In this document: positions 56,077 to 64,000 of the stretch, piece after piece | Layout: each line of letters starts with the position of its first letter | How positions within the stretch are numbered: position 1 is the stretch's first letter | Assembly (NCBI RefSeq): GCF_001427905.1 | Contig: NZ_LMEF01000004.1 | Location: 8,752 to 72,751, forward strand | Source of the DNA: Flavobacterium sp. Root420 | GTDB lineage: Bacteria; Bacteroidota; Bacteroidia; Flavobacteriales; Flavobacteriaceae | Direction: 5' to 3' | Length of the DNA: 64,000 bases | Notes under the pieces: model-generated | The model's database searches: none | Seen by the model: only the letters and a program-made list of their open reading frames with translations | Told to the model about the DNA's origin: nothing | Position numbers and translations under genes: made by a program

Positions 56077-57702
56077 ATGAAAAATTTTACTCTGACAATC
56101 TTTTTAATTTCTTGCTTTATTGTTTCTTCCTTCGGGTATTCGAAAGAGAATCGTCTTTCCGGGAATAAGAAAGCAGTTTTTTTTATTCCCAATATTTCTT
56201 TTGATAACTATGCCGCGCCAACTATTGACAATGCCACCTTGTTGGCCTTTTTTAAAAAATATTCCCAATTAAAAGACTATCAAAACGATGTTTCAGCCCT
56301 TTATAAAGACAGATCGTATAAAGCCATTTGGTACAGTGGGAATGACATAAACGAATTTGGGCATTTAATGTATCATAAGTTAAATTCAACTTATGAAGAA
56401 GGCGTTCAGATTAAAATTCCCTATAAAAATAAAATCGATGAGGTTTTTGATGAAGATTCAACTGATAAAGTGTCAGAATCAGACACCGAACTTTTATTGA
56501 GCTCTATGTACATCCTTTATGCGAAACATGTGTATCAGGGAATGGATGCAGCTGCACAGAATAAACTTGAATGGTATTTGCCAAAGAAAAAAATATCGTA
56601 TGAGACTTTATTAGATTCTATTTCCAGTAATCCGAATTTGTTAGATCAAAATAATCATGTGCTTTTTAGTCAATATTATAAACTTCAGGAAGTTCTTAAA
56701 AAATATCGTGAAATCGAAAAGAACAATACCTGGACTACAATTGAAATGGATACGCCTTTTAAAGATTTAAGGCCAGATGACACCTCAAAAACAATTGCAC
56801 AAATCAGAACACGATTGTTTGTTATTGGTGACTTAGCGAATGATTCTAAAAGCAACTTTTATGATCGGGAACTGATGGATGCCATCATGAAGTACAAAGC
56901 TAGATATGTGCTGACTCCAAACTATATTATCACCAAAGATCATATCAATCAAATGAATGAACCTATAAGTGATCGTATCAAAACGCTGATGTTAAACATG
57001 GAGCGCTGCCGATGGATTCCACCAACCCTGGAAAACCAAAGCGAATATGTTATGGTTAATATTCCGTCATTTCGATTATATTATGTTAGAAACGGGAATT
57101 ATGATATTGTCTCCAATGTTTTCATAGGAACACCCTTAACCCAAACTGTTATTTTTAGCGGTCAAATAGATCGTATTGTTTTTAGTCCGTATTGGTATGT
57201 GCCGAGCAGCATCATTAAAAATGAATTAAAATTGAAAATGGCAGAAGAGAAAAACTATCTGGCCGATCATAATATGGAATGGAATGGAGGAAAAGTACGG
57301 CAAAAACCCGGACCTAATAATGCCTTAGGCTTAGTGAAATTTATGTTTCCGAATCCGAATGATATCTATATGCACGACTCCCCTTCTAAAAGTTTGTTTG
57401 GTTTTGAGAAACGTATTTTCAGCCACGGTTGCATCAATGTCGAAAAAGCAAAAGAACTGGCTATTGCAATGCTAAGGGATTATCCGGACTGGCCGGTTGA
57501 CAAAATAAATGAAGCTATGAGTGGCGTAAAAGAAACGCCTTGCATGCTAAAGAAAAAAGTACCAATTTATATTGGTTATTTTACCGCCTGGGTTAACAAA
57601 GATGGTGAAATTGGATTTTTTCCCGATGTTTATGAAAGAGATGTTCAGTTGAATAGTTTACTTTTTCCGCAGGATACTGGTTTTAAGACTGCTAATAATT
57701 GA
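56077..57702 (+). CDS. L,D-transpeptidase (YkuD/YcbB-like)
   Basis: 541 residues with a signal peptide (MKNFTLTIFLISCFIVSSFG). The YkuD catalytic domain lies near residues 330-490. The motif FSHGCINVEKAKELA has the nucleophile Cys452, and an upstream His-Asp block is YMHDSPSKSLF. The N-terminal region (about 40-240) looks like the scaffold and peptidoglycan-binding parts of YcbB-like enzymes. It forms 3-3 cross-links or attaches proteins in peptidoglycan. It is probably a housekeeping gene next to the xylan locus. Confidence 0.93.
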   Translation: MKNFTLTIFLISCFIVSSFGYSKENRLSGNKKAVFFIPNISFDNYAAPTIDNATLLAFFKKYSQLKDYQNDVSALYKDRSYKAIWYSGNDINEFGHLMYHKLNSTYEEGVQIKIPYKNKIDEVFDEDSTDKVSESDTELLLSSMYILYAKHVYQGMDAAAQNKLEWYLPKKKISYETLLDSISSNPNLLDQNNHVLFSQYYKLQEVLKKYREIEKNNTWTTIEMDTPFKDLRPDDTSKTIAQIRTRLFVIGDLANDSKSNFYDRELMDAIMKYKARYVLTPNYIITKDHINQMNEPISDRIKTLMLNMERCRWIPPTLENQSEYVMVNIPSFRLYYVRNGNYDIVSNVFIGTPLTQTVIFSGQIDRIVFSPYWYVPSSIIKNELKLKMAEEKNYLADHNMEWNGGKVRQKPGPNNALGLVKFMFPNPNDIYMHDSPSKSLFGFEKRIFSHGCINVEKAKELAIAMLRDYPDWPVDKINEAMSGVKETPCMLKKKVPIYIGYFTAWVNKDGEIGFFPDVYERDVQLNSLLFPQDTGFKTANN

Positions 57703-57748
57703 TTTTTTTTTAGAGAATAGAAGAAAGAGCAAAGAGTAAAGAGTATAG

Positions 57749-57787
57749 AAACCGCCAAAATCACAAATGATTTTTGGCGGTTTTTTT
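57749..57787. terminator. Shared terminator between L,D-transpeptidase and next gene
   Basis: AAACCGCCAAAAATC / GATTTTTGGCGGTTTTTTT. The stem includes the 3' end of the minus gene at 57786. It has T-runs on both strands. Confidence 0.8.
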
Positions 57788-58763
57788 ATTTTTTGGGGAC
57801 ACTTTTTTCTCCGTATTTGTTTATGATATAATCCGTTACTGGCCTTAACGGCTTATCATTTTCAGGATGTCTTCCGTGTGTATTAAAGAAATCTGCTTTA
57901 TCACTACTTGTTTTTGCATACCAAACAATTGCTTCTCCATTTATAAAGCAGGTTGTCGTATCGCAGACTTTTATTTTTTTAAGTCCAAACTTACTTTCAT
58001 CAAATCGTTCTATTTTTCCCGACATTACAAATCCTTCGGTATTTTGATCACAATCTACCATTTCAAAATGATCATTGGACCATTGCATGCATTGTTTTTG
58101 TGATAGGGCAAAATAAATAATTAAACCTAATCCAATTAAAACAACTGTAATTGCTAAGTATTTTATTTTTTTTAATATTGATTCCTTGCCTTTAGTACTA
58201 AAAGTCGATATTGGCATTGATGCTAATTCAGTTTTCTGATTGTCAAGCGGTTCGGATTCTTCCAGAACAAAATCTTTTTTTGAATCGTTTGGGTTTTCGA
58301 TTTCTACTTTGTCACTCCAAATATCAGAAGAAACATCTTTACCAGAATTATCATTAACTCTCAACTCATTTATCAATTCTAAATCTTCTTCATCTATTTG
58401 TTTCCTAAATTTATTAAAAGGTCTTGGTTGAAGGTCCACAAGTATTGCGGCCAATTGAATAGTATCTTCGGTTGGCCTCTCTGTCTTACCTAAAAAAAAT
58501 CTCTTAACTGCTTCTAATTTATTCAGCTCATCATCTCCAAACAAATTCTTTTTATCCCTATCAAATGGAAAATCAAAAAAAGATTCAAAAGTAAGTAAGT
58601 CCTCTTTATTAGTGTTTGATGTAAATCTTTTGATGCATAAATTTCTAAGGTTTGCAGCAGTTGGCGAACTCAAATTATTTGAATAATCCCCTTCAATTTC
58701 TTTTTCATATTTGGCTTTAATAGCTTTTCTGTAATCTTCAAAAGTAAAGTTTGACATAGGCAT
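57786..58763 (-). CDS. Membrane protein of unknown function
   Basis: 325 residues from 58763 (MPMSNF), with a second possible ATG at 58757. The N-terminal 120 residues are charged and cytoplasmic-looking (FTFEDYRKAIKAKYEKEIEG and LCIKRFTSNTNKEDLLTFES). A linker follows, then one membrane helix at about 200-220 (IKYLAITVVLIGLGLIIYFA). The C-terminal 100 residues are outside and carry four Cys (CMQW, VDCDQ, VCDTTTC). Its topology resembles a signal-transducing anti-sigma or sensor protein, but I do not recognise a family. Its upstream region holds the ACTT array at 58768-58874. Confidence 0.75.
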   Translation of the reverse strand: MPMSNFTFEDYRKAIKAKYEKEIEGDYSNNLSSPTAANLRNLCIKRFTSNTNKEDLLTFESFFDFPFDRDKKNLFGDDELNKLEAVKRFFLGKTERPTEDTIQLAAILVDLQPRPFNKFRKQIDEEDLELINELRVNDNSGKDVSSDIWSDKVEIENPNDSKKDFVLEESEPLDNQKTELASMPISTFSTKGKESILKKIKYLAITVVLIGLGLIIYFALSQKQCMQWSNDHFEMVDCDQNTEGFVMSGKIERFDESKFGLKKIKVCDTTTCFINGEAIVWYAKTSSDKADFFNTHGRHPENDKPLRPVTDYIINKYGEKSVPKK

Positions 58764-58767
58764 TTGA

Positions 58768-58874
58768 ACTTTTTAAAACTTTTTCTAAAGTACTTTATTC
58801 TACTTTTTAGGACTTCTTTTGACTTCCTAGAACTTATCCCGACTTTAAAAAAATACATTAGACTTTCCTGACTT
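58768..58874. promoter_or_regulatory. ACTT array with 10-bp period
   Basis: ACTT starts at 58768, 58778, 58792, 58802, 58812, 58822, 58832, 58842, 58862 and 58871. The middle run (58792-58842) is strictly 10 bp apart, so all copies face the same side of the helix. It lies directly upstream of the minus-strand gene's start and may be a cooperative binding site. Its nature is inferred. Confidence 0.5.
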
Positions 58875-59167
58875 TCTGATCAATACAGCCCTAAACTCCA
58901 CATAAATTTGCCTTAACAAAATTAGTTAACGTTTTGGTCTGCAGGTCAAAACAAATGTACAAAACTAGTTCACTTAAAAAGTATGGAAAACCGTAAGACG
59001 GAGTTTATCCGGGAAGTATAAATAAAATCTTACTGTTCTACATACTTCACTTCCCAAACAAAAATTCAAAAACATTCCGCAGGGTGCGGTTTGAAAATCA
59101 GCACAAAAAAATTCGATTTCATTATCGAACAGGCTGATCTACGTCCAATTTTTAACAACGAAGTAAG

Positions 59168-59356
59168 ATGAAAAAAGTTTATATATTAGCGTGTTTAGTT
59201 GCCAGTGGGGCATTCGTATCTTGTACAAATGATGAAGAAACATCAGATAACAAGTCTGCAACTGAAGTAAAAAAAGAAATTAGTCCTGCAACTCCATCCT
59301 ATGCTGATGGTCCTGGAGATGATCCAATCATTATTCAGCCACCAAAAAAAGACTAA
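59168..59356 (+). CDS. Small lipoprotein, possible peptide signal
   Basis: 62 residues. The leader MKKVYILACLVASGAFVSCT carries a lipobox ending at Cys19. The mature part is short and unstructured, with DNKSATEVKKEISPATPSY and the tail DGPGDDPIIIQPPKKD. It lies 52 bp upstream of the TPR histidine kinase gene on the same strand. Small genes of this kind upstream of TPR-kinases recur, as far as I recall, in flavobacteria. The possibility that it is the sensed peptide or a precursor is my inference. Confidence 0.75.
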   Translation: MKKVYILACLVASGAFVSCTNDEETSDNKSATEVKKEISPATPSYADGPGDDPIIIQPPKKD

Positions 59357-59408
59357 TTAAAAATCTTTAGTACATAATAAATAAGTAATTTCGGGGAAAG
59401 TAAATTAA

Positions 59409-61115
59409 ATGTTACGATCCCCGATTTTTTGTTTGCTTATCTTTTTCTTCCTTATTTCTTGTAAGGACAAAACTCCTATAAGCACTACTGTAAATCCAAA
59501 TAAAAAAGAAGCCTCTCTTTTACAGGAAAAAGCAATAGCTCATTTCCAAAAAAGTAATTTTAATACTTCCTTTTATAATTTTAATAAATCAAAAATAGCT
59601 TTTGAGAAATTAAAAGACAGTAGTAATATCTCTTTTAACCTCATCCAGATGGCATATATTCAGCAAATGAATGGGGATTATTATGGAAGCAAAGAAACAT
59701 TGACAGAAGCTTTGCCTTATATCCGAAAAGACAAAAATTATCTTGCAGCTGTAAACAATTTTTTTGGGATTGCTGATAAGGAACTTTCTATTTATGACGA
59801 TGCAATTTACTATTACAGTGAAGCACTAAAAGGTGTAAAAGACGAATCATCGAAACAAGCTCCTTTAAATAATATTGCAGTCGTTTATATTCAGCAGAAA
59901 AAATATGACAAGGCAATAAAAATCTTAGAATCACTCCTAAATAAAAATTCATCACTTGCTAAACCACCAACAAAAAGAAAACTTAGAATTTTAGATAATC
60001 TTGGTTTCGCTTATTTTAAAAAAGGAATGAATGAAAAAGGACTCGCGTTAATGCTAGAAAGTCTTAATCTTAGAAATCAAACTGAGGATGTTTACGGAAG
60101 TATCGAAAGTTGTTTACATTTAGCCGAATACTATTCAAAAACCGATACTAAAAAATCAAATCAGTATGCTCAATTGGCTTATCAAAATGCTACAAAACTC
60201 AATAGTATTGATGAACGATTAGAAGCTTTATCATTTTTAATGACAAACAATTCTATTCGCAATACAACATATGCTCAAAAATATGTTTTTTTGAATGACA
60301 GTATTATCAAAATCAGAAACAACTTCAAGAACAAATTTGCCAAGATTAAATATGATTCGAAAAAAGAGAAAGATGAGAATCAAAAACTTCGCTTGGAAAA
60401 AGCGGAGAACTTATTGGCTCTTAAAGATGCGGAAAAAGAAAAAATCATATTTATTGCCACTTTCATTATACTTTTATTTTTGGGGGCGTACTTGAAAAAA
60501 CACTTAGACAACAGAAATCGAATCGGAAAAATTAAAACAGCATACGATACCGAAACCAGAATTGCTAAAGATATTCACGATGAATTGGCAAATGACGTTT
60601 TTCATGCTATCACTTTTACCCAAACGCAACCTTTAACAAACGAAAACACGAAAGAAACTTTAATTCAAAAACTGGATCATATTTATACCCGCGTTCGTGG
60701 AATTTCGAAGGAAAACAATGATATTGATACCGGAGAAAATTTCTCAGCCAATTTAAAAGAAATGCTTTCTACTTATAATAGCAACACAACAAATGTGATT
60801 ATTAATAGTATTGAAAAAATAAATTGGGACGCAATTGATGACATAAAAAAGATTGCTGTTTATAGGGTTTTGCAGGAATTAATGGTGAATATGAAAAAAC
60901 ATAGCGCTGCATCGAGAGTAGTGGTGAAATTTGACAGCAATCAAAAAATGATAATTATTGACTACGTAGATGATGGTCAAGGCAGTATAAAAAATAAAAT
61001 TAACAAAAATGGCCTCCAAAATATGGAAAACCGTATTCTGGCTATAAAAGGATCTATTATTTTTGACACTGAACCAAACAAAGGTTTTAAAGTAAAAATA
61101 ACGCTGCCTAAATAA
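59409..61115 (+). CDS. TPR sensor histidine kinase
   Basis: 568 residues. The N-terminus is a lipoprotein-like leader (MLRSPIFCLLIFFFLISCKD). TPR repeats span about 35-280 (for example DDAIYYYSEAL and YDKAIKILESL). A coiled coil (about 300-335) precedes the membrane helix (341-360). The HisKA_3 motif IAKDIHDELANDVFHAITF contains His390, and HATPase follows with VLQELMVNMKKHS, DDGQG and GLQNMENRI. The TPR domain lies outside and could bind a peptide. The response regulator is 7 bp downstream and forms its pair. Confidence 0.93.
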   Translation: MLRSPIFCLLIFFFLISCKDKTPISTTVNPNKKEASLLQEKAIAHFQKSNFNTSFYNFNKSKIAFEKLKDSSNISFNLIQMAYIQQMNGDYYGSKETLTEALPYIRKDKNYLAAVNNFFGIADKELSIYDDAIYYYSEALKGVKDESSKQAPLNNIAVVYIQQKKYDKAIKILESLLNKNSSLAKPPTKRKLRILDNLGFAYFKKGMNEKGLALMLESLNLRNQTEDVYGSIESCLHLAEYYSKTDTKKSNQYAQLAYQNATKLNSIDERLEALSFLMTNNSIRNTTYAQKYVFLNDSIIKIRNNFKNKFAKIKYDSKKEKDENQKLRLEKAENLLALKDAEKEKIIFIATFIILLFLGAYLKKHLDNRNRIGKIKTAYDTETRIAKDIHDELANDVFHAITFTQTQPLTNENTKETLIQKLDHIYTRVRGISKENNDIDTGENFSANLKEMLSTYNSNTTNVIINSIEKINWDAIDDIKKIAVYRVLQELMVNMKKHSAASRVVVKFDSNQKMIIIDYVDDGQGSIKNKINKNGLQNMENRILAIKGSIIFDTEPNKGFKVKITLPK

Positions 61116-61122
61116 AAGCCAT

Positions 61123-61791
61123 ATGTTTAAAAAAGTAATTATAGCCGAAGATTTCGATAGTATTAATTTAGGAATTGAACAAGTTTTAAAAGATCTTGGT
61201 ATTGTAGATTTTCAACATTCAAAATATTGTGATGATGCTTTTCTAAAAATACGAAGAGCCATTCAGGACAATGAGCCATATGATTTATTGATTAGTGATT
61301 TGTCATTCAAGGCAGATTCTCGCAATTCAACAATTGCCAGCGGTGACGACTTAATACAACAAGTTCGTGAACTGCAACCCAATATCAAAATCATAGCTTA
61401 TTCTGTCGAAGATAAAAGTTATCGTATAAGATCTCTTTTTGAAAACCCGGAAATCGATGGTTATGTTTTAAAAGGCAGAAATAGTATCGAAGAACTTAAA
61501 AAAGCGATCCATATTATTTCAACCTCTGATCAAACCTTTATTTCGCCAGAAATTGCTTCTGCTTTACAAGATAAAAACAACTACGAAATAGATGATATTG
61601 ATATTTTGATTTTGAAGCATTTATCACTTGGAACTCCGCAAGATGATATTATACAAATTCTAAAAGACTCCGGCATAAAACCCAAGAGTAAAAGTGCTAT
61701 GGAAAAAAGACTTTCTAAATTAAAAGACTTTTTTAAAGCTAATAATACGGTTCATTTAGTTTCTATTACTAAAGATATGGGGATTATTTAG
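61123..61791 (+). CDS. Response regulator with LuxR-like C-terminus
   Basis: 222 residues. The receiver (1-125) has the acidic residues E9-D10, the phosphoacceptor D59 (LLISDLSF) and Lys117 (YVLKGRN). The C-terminal part (about 155-215) has a degenerate helix-turn-helix (LKHLSLGTPQDDIIQILKDS, SKSAMEKRLSKLKDFF). It acts with the upstream TPR kinase, with a spacing of 7 bp. The target genes are unknown. A terminator follows at 61814. Confidence 0.92.
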   Translation: MFKKVIIAEDFDSINLGIEQVLKDLGIVDFQHSKYCDDAFLKIRRAIQDNEPYDLLISDLSFKADSRNSTIASGDDLIQQVRELQPNIKIIAYSVEDKSYRIRSLFENPEIDGYVLKGRNSIEELKKAIHIISTSDQTFISPEIASALQDKNNYEIDDIDILILKHLSLGTPQDDIIQILKDSGIKPKSKSAMEKRLSKLKDFFKANNTVHLVSITKDMGII

Positions 61792-61813
61792 ATCTCATTC
61801 CTATATAATTTTC

Positions 61814-61837
61814 AAAGCTCCTTCGGGGGCTTTTTTT
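61814..61837 (+). terminator. Terminator of the TPR-kinase operon
   Basis: AAAGCTCC-ttc-GGGGGCTTTTTTT, 22 bp after the response regulator stop. Confidence 0.75.
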
Positions 61838-61948
61838 ATTTCTGAAAACTAAATTTCACGATTATGGATTTCCGTAAAATACTGATTTCAAATAGGTTTA
61901 AGTTTGAATTATAAATTAATTTAAACATTCATTTAAACCAAAAAAATC

Positions 61949-62182
61949 ATGGAATATAAAGTAGTACCATTTGTCGCCACAATTGATCCAATTAAAGGAA
62001 CTTCTGAACATGTTGCCGAACAACTTGAAAGTATGATAAAACATTTTACTAATCAAGGTTGGGAATATGTTCGTTTAGAAGGCGTATCAACATTTGTTCA
62101 TCCAGAAACTGGTTGTTTTGGCCTGGGAGCTAAACCTGGTTATACAACAACTAGACAAATGGTTGTTTTTCAAAAAAGATGA
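61949..62182 (+). CDS. Small DUF4177-like protein
   Basis: 77 residues. MEYKVVPF, a central helix SEHVAEQLESMIKHFTNQGW and EYVRLEGVSTFV resemble the DUF4177 pattern (start with YKVV, then L...NQ.G.EGWEL). It has no signal peptide. It overlaps the next gene by ATGA (62179-62182), so translation is likely coupled. The function is unknown. Confidence 0.75.
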   Translation: MEYKVVPFVATIDPIKGTSEHVAEQLESMIKHFTNQGWEYVRLEGVSTFVHPETGCFGLGAKPGYTTTRQMVVFQKR

Positions 62183-62460
62183 AACATCTAATACTCTTTG
62201 CTATTAAAATGTATTGGAATTGCATTCCCTCAGCTAAAAGAAAAAAATGCATTTTTAAAAAATCCTGTTCCAATTATGTATTTGAAGTAACTCAAAAAGA
62301 AGGGTTCATCAGTGGATTGAAAGCTCTTCGTTTTCGATATCAAAATTGCAGAGGAAACTTTCAAATTTTCAAAAATCCAATAGATAACAAAATACTAATG
62401 ATTCTTCCTTCTCAAATAATAATTGAGAGGGAAGAAATTGCTGAAAGATTAATCAATTAA
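62179..62460 (+). CDS. YidD-like protein
   Basis: 93 residues with the YidD motif in variant form: KCIFKKSCSNYVFEVTQKEG and then FISGLKALRFRYQNC. Normal YidD has CRF.PSCS.Y..EA...HG and RL.RC. The C-terminal half of YidD (GG.DPVP) is replaced by NFQIFKNPIDNKILMILPSQ. Genuine YidD promotes membrane protein insertion, and this may be an accessory paralogue. It overlaps its upstream neighbour by 4 bp. Confidence 0.75.
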   Translation: MKHLILFAIKMYWNCIPSAKRKKCIFKKSCSNYVFEVTQKEGFISGLKALRFRYQNCRGNFQIFKNPIDNKILMILPSQIIIEREEIAERLIN

Positions 62461-62470
62461 AATCAAAATC

Positions 62471-62677
62471 ATGAAAAATTATTATGTAAACAAAAACGCG
62501 CAATCAAATGGAGATCATGAAGTTCATACAGATGATTGCAAATATTTGCCAATTGCAGCAAATAGAAAATCCTTAGGAGAATTTTCAAACTGTAAACCTG
62601 CAGTAACAGAAGCAAAGAAAACCTATTCACAATCGAATGGCTGCAAAACTTGTTGTGAGGATTGCCATACAAGCTAA
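62471..62677 (+). CDS. Small Cys/His-rich protein
   Basis: 68 residues with MKNYYVNKNAQSNGDHEVHT followed by DDCKYLPIAANRKSLGEF, SNCKPAVTEAKK and the end NGCKTCCEDCHTS. Conserved Cys and His at regular places suggest metal binding, but the fold is not known to me. It has no signal peptide. It belongs to the tight run of small genes. Confidence 0.75.
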   Translation: MKNYYVNKNAQSNGDHEVHTDDCKYLPIAANRKSLGEFSNCKPAVTEAKKTYSQSNGCKTCCEDCHTS

Positions 62678-62682
62678 AAATC

Positions 62683-62913
62683 ATGGGCTTTCGATTTCAA
62701 AAAAGAATCAGACTTGGAGGAGGACTCGGATTAAATATTAGTAAATCCGGAATTTCTCCAAGCTTAAGAACAAAAATGGGAACATTTAGCAAAAACGGTT
62801 ATTCTGTAAAAATAGGTATATCAGGAATGAGATACCAAAATAGCGGCTGTATCGTATTATTTGCATTTACAGGAATCATAACATTTTTAATTTTCACACT
62901 AAAACATTTATAA
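62683..62913 (+). CDS. DUF4236 protein with membrane helix
   Basis: 76 residues from the ATG at 62683 (MGFRFQKRIRLGGGLGLNIS). This is the start of DUF4236, with KSGISPSLRTKMG. A hydrophobic helix follows at about residues 55-72 (NSGCIVLFAFTGIITFLIF). An in-frame ATG at 62662 overlaps the previous gene and is less likely. The start NSGCI of the helix resembles that of the next gene (NSGCILIF). Confidence 0.75.
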   Translation: MGFRFQKRIRLGGGLGLNISKSGISPSLRTKMGTFSKNGYSVKIGISGMRYQNSGCIVLFAFTGIITFLIFTLKHL

Positions 62914-62915
62914 TC

Positions 62916-63245
62916 ATGGGATATAGAAAAGGATATTATAAAAAAGACGGAACTTATGTTCAAGGACATTTCGCTAATACACGATCAAGATCTTATACGA
63001 AGAAAAATAGCGGATGCATACTTATTTTTTTGCTATCAGTATTAATAGGCTCTGTAATTTCTTGTTCGGAATCTTCAGAGACATCAGATGTAACAAGCAA
63101 TACTCCAAGTTCAAATTGTCCAACCAAAACTTGCAGTGATTTTTCATCTCAATCTGCAGCACAATCTGCCTATAACAGCAATAAAACCTGTTATAAAAAC
63201 TTAGATTCTGATGGCGATGGAACAGCATGCGAAAATTTAAAATAA
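62916..63245 (+). CDS. Excalibur-domain protein
   Basis: 109 residues. A basic N-terminus (MGYRKGYYKKDGTYVQGHFA) is followed by a membrane helix (NSGCILIFLLSVLIGSVISC). A Ser/Thr-rich linker leads to a C-terminal Excalibur calcium-binding domain (residues about 72-109: CSDFSSQSAAQSAYNSN and DSDGDGTACENLK). It begins 2 bp after the preceding stop. The domain has an extracellular-type calcium loop; the function is unknown. Confidence 0.85.
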   Translation: MGYRKGYYKKDGTYVQGHFANTRSRSYTKKNSGCILIFLLSVLIGSVISCSESSETSDVTSNTPSSNCPTKTCSDFSSQSAAQSAYNSNKTCYKNLDSDGDGTACENLK

Positions 63246-63257
63246 AAAAATCAAACA

Positions 63258-63653
63258 ATGATAACACTAGAACTAAAAAGTCATTTTCTAAGATTATATC
63301 AAATGGCATTATCAGATGATCGATTTGATGTATTAGAATTGCAAATGATGTATCATTTTGCCGACGAAAGAGGAATTCCGAGAGAAGAATTGGATAAACT
63401 TTTCCTAAATCCAATTAATACGGAGTTTATTGTTCCTGAAGATTTGAATACCCGTATTGAATATTTATATGATTTTACAAGAATCATTTGGGCCGACGAA
63501 AAAATTACTGATGACGAATTAAATATGCTCAAAAAATATTGCAGGAAATTTAATTTTTTGGATGAAAACATTAATGAACTTTCTTCCTACCTCATTGATT
63601 GTGTTCAGAAAAATATACAGAAGGAAGAAATTATTAGTCAATTAAATTCTTAA
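63258..63653 (+). CDS. TerB-like helical protein
   Basis: 131 residues, all-helical, without signal peptide. DDRFDVLELQMMYHFADERG and WADEKITDDELNMLKKYC show the two acidic DxxxxxEL segments of the TerB/DjlA-N fold. The family is often found in stress or defence-associated gene clusters. It starts 12 bp after the Excalibur gene. Confidence 0.65.
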   Translation: MITLELKSHFLRLYQMALSDDRFDVLELQMMYHFADERGIPREELDKLFLNPINTEFIVPEDLNTRIEYLYDFTRIIWADEKITDDELNMLKKYCRKFNFLDENINELSSYLIDCVQKNIQKEEIISQLNS

Positions 63654-63656
63654 GTT

Positions 63657-64000
63657 ATGAAATCACTTACACAACTATTCAGTATAAAAAAAGCTGACGA
63701 TTCTTCTGTCAAAACTTTTGATGACAATGAAGAAGACAGAGAACAAATAAGAATAACCTATTATCAAAGCGGATTTGCAGCTTCAGTAAAAGCAACCGGA
63801 AAACCTATTGTTTTAAAAGCATGTCTGCAAAATCTCTATATGAGTTTTGAAGATCAATGCCGAAAACAAAAATTAGAACAGGACAGGTTAAAACAGCCTT
63901 ACCGAGAAGAACAGGAAAAAAACAGAACTGAGCTTAAAAAATCTGAAGCCGCAATAGGAATTTTTGAAAAGAAAGAACAGGATATTAATGATGAAATTGA
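63657..64000 (+). CDS. Coiled-coil protein of unknown function, C-terminus outside window
   Basis: It starts at the ATG at 63657 (MKSLTQLFSIKKADD), 3 bp after the TerB-like stop, and is open to the window end (114 codons). From residue about 68 it is a long charged coiled coil (CRKQKLEQDRLKQPYREEQE). The rest is missing, so no function can be assigned. Confidence 0.7.
   Translation, partial: MKSLTQLFSIKKADDSSVKTFDDNEEDREQIRITYYQSGFAASVKATGKPIVLKACLQNLYMSFEDQCRKQKLEQDRLKQPYREEQEKNRTELKKSEAAIGIFEKKEQDINDEI

Noticed and set aside
58670-58858. 62-codon minus-strand frame over the ACTT array
   Set aside because: It is another frame of the array and of the 57786-58763 gene; its Lys/Leu-rich sequence reflects the repeat.
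63022-63414. 130-codon minus-strand frame
   Set aside because: It lies antisense to the Excalibur and TerB-like genes, which have clear domains and tight spacing.

Overview
The window comes from a low-GC member of the Bacteroidota, most likely Flavobacterium or a close relative. The signs are a SusC/SusD pair, T9SS-type repetitive surface protein architecture, promoters of the TAnnTTTG type, AT-rich spacers, and dispersed intergenic repeats of a flavobacterial kind. Genus assignment is inference from gene content; there is no rRNA or tRNA gene in the window.

Layout. 1-4352 (minus): 5' part of a giant repetitive secreted protein whose C-terminus lies outside the window. 4353-5940: long AT-rich non-coding stretch. 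5650-18400: accessory-looking region with a secreted protein of unknown function, a membrane-anchored winged-helix regulator, AraC- and HxlR-type regulators each beside small redox enzymes (SDR, aldo/keto reductase, azoreductase), a TonB-dependent siderophore receptor, and three decayed gene fragments (AhpD-like, PepSY-like, pectate-lyase-like). 18361-27013: SnoaL-like secreted protein, two histidine kinase/single-domain receiver pairs, a dienelactone hydrolase and a flavohemoprotein.

27036-55900 is a complete-looking glucuronoxylan utilisation locus. The proposed flow is as follows. SusC/SusD import oligosaccharides. An esterase, a GH10 xylanase, GH115 and GH67 alpha-glucuronidases and a GH3 enzyme depolymerise and debranch. 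A GPH-family symporter and a cytoplasmic GH43 finish the oligomers. XylA and XylB feed xylulose-5-phosphate to the pentose phosphate pathway, with a transaldolase-family enzyme alongside. UxuA with an SDR handles the uronic acid branch. A GntR-type regulator heads the xylBA operon and a LacI-type regulator sits between GH67 and GH3. A repeated 12-bp near-palindrome (consensus RCAATCGGTTGY) lies before susC, the symporter, GH67 and GH3, and is the likely LacI operator.

56077-64000: an L,D-transpeptidase, a membrane protein of unknown function preceded by a 10-bp-phased ACTT array, a 62-residue lipoprotein directly before a TPR histidine kinase and its response regulator, and a tight run of small genes (DUF4177-like, YidD-like, Cys/His-rich, DUF4236, Excalibur, TerB-like, coiled coil) that runs off the window. 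The two least explained and most interesting units are the lipopeptide/TPR-kinase trio and this small-gene cluster.
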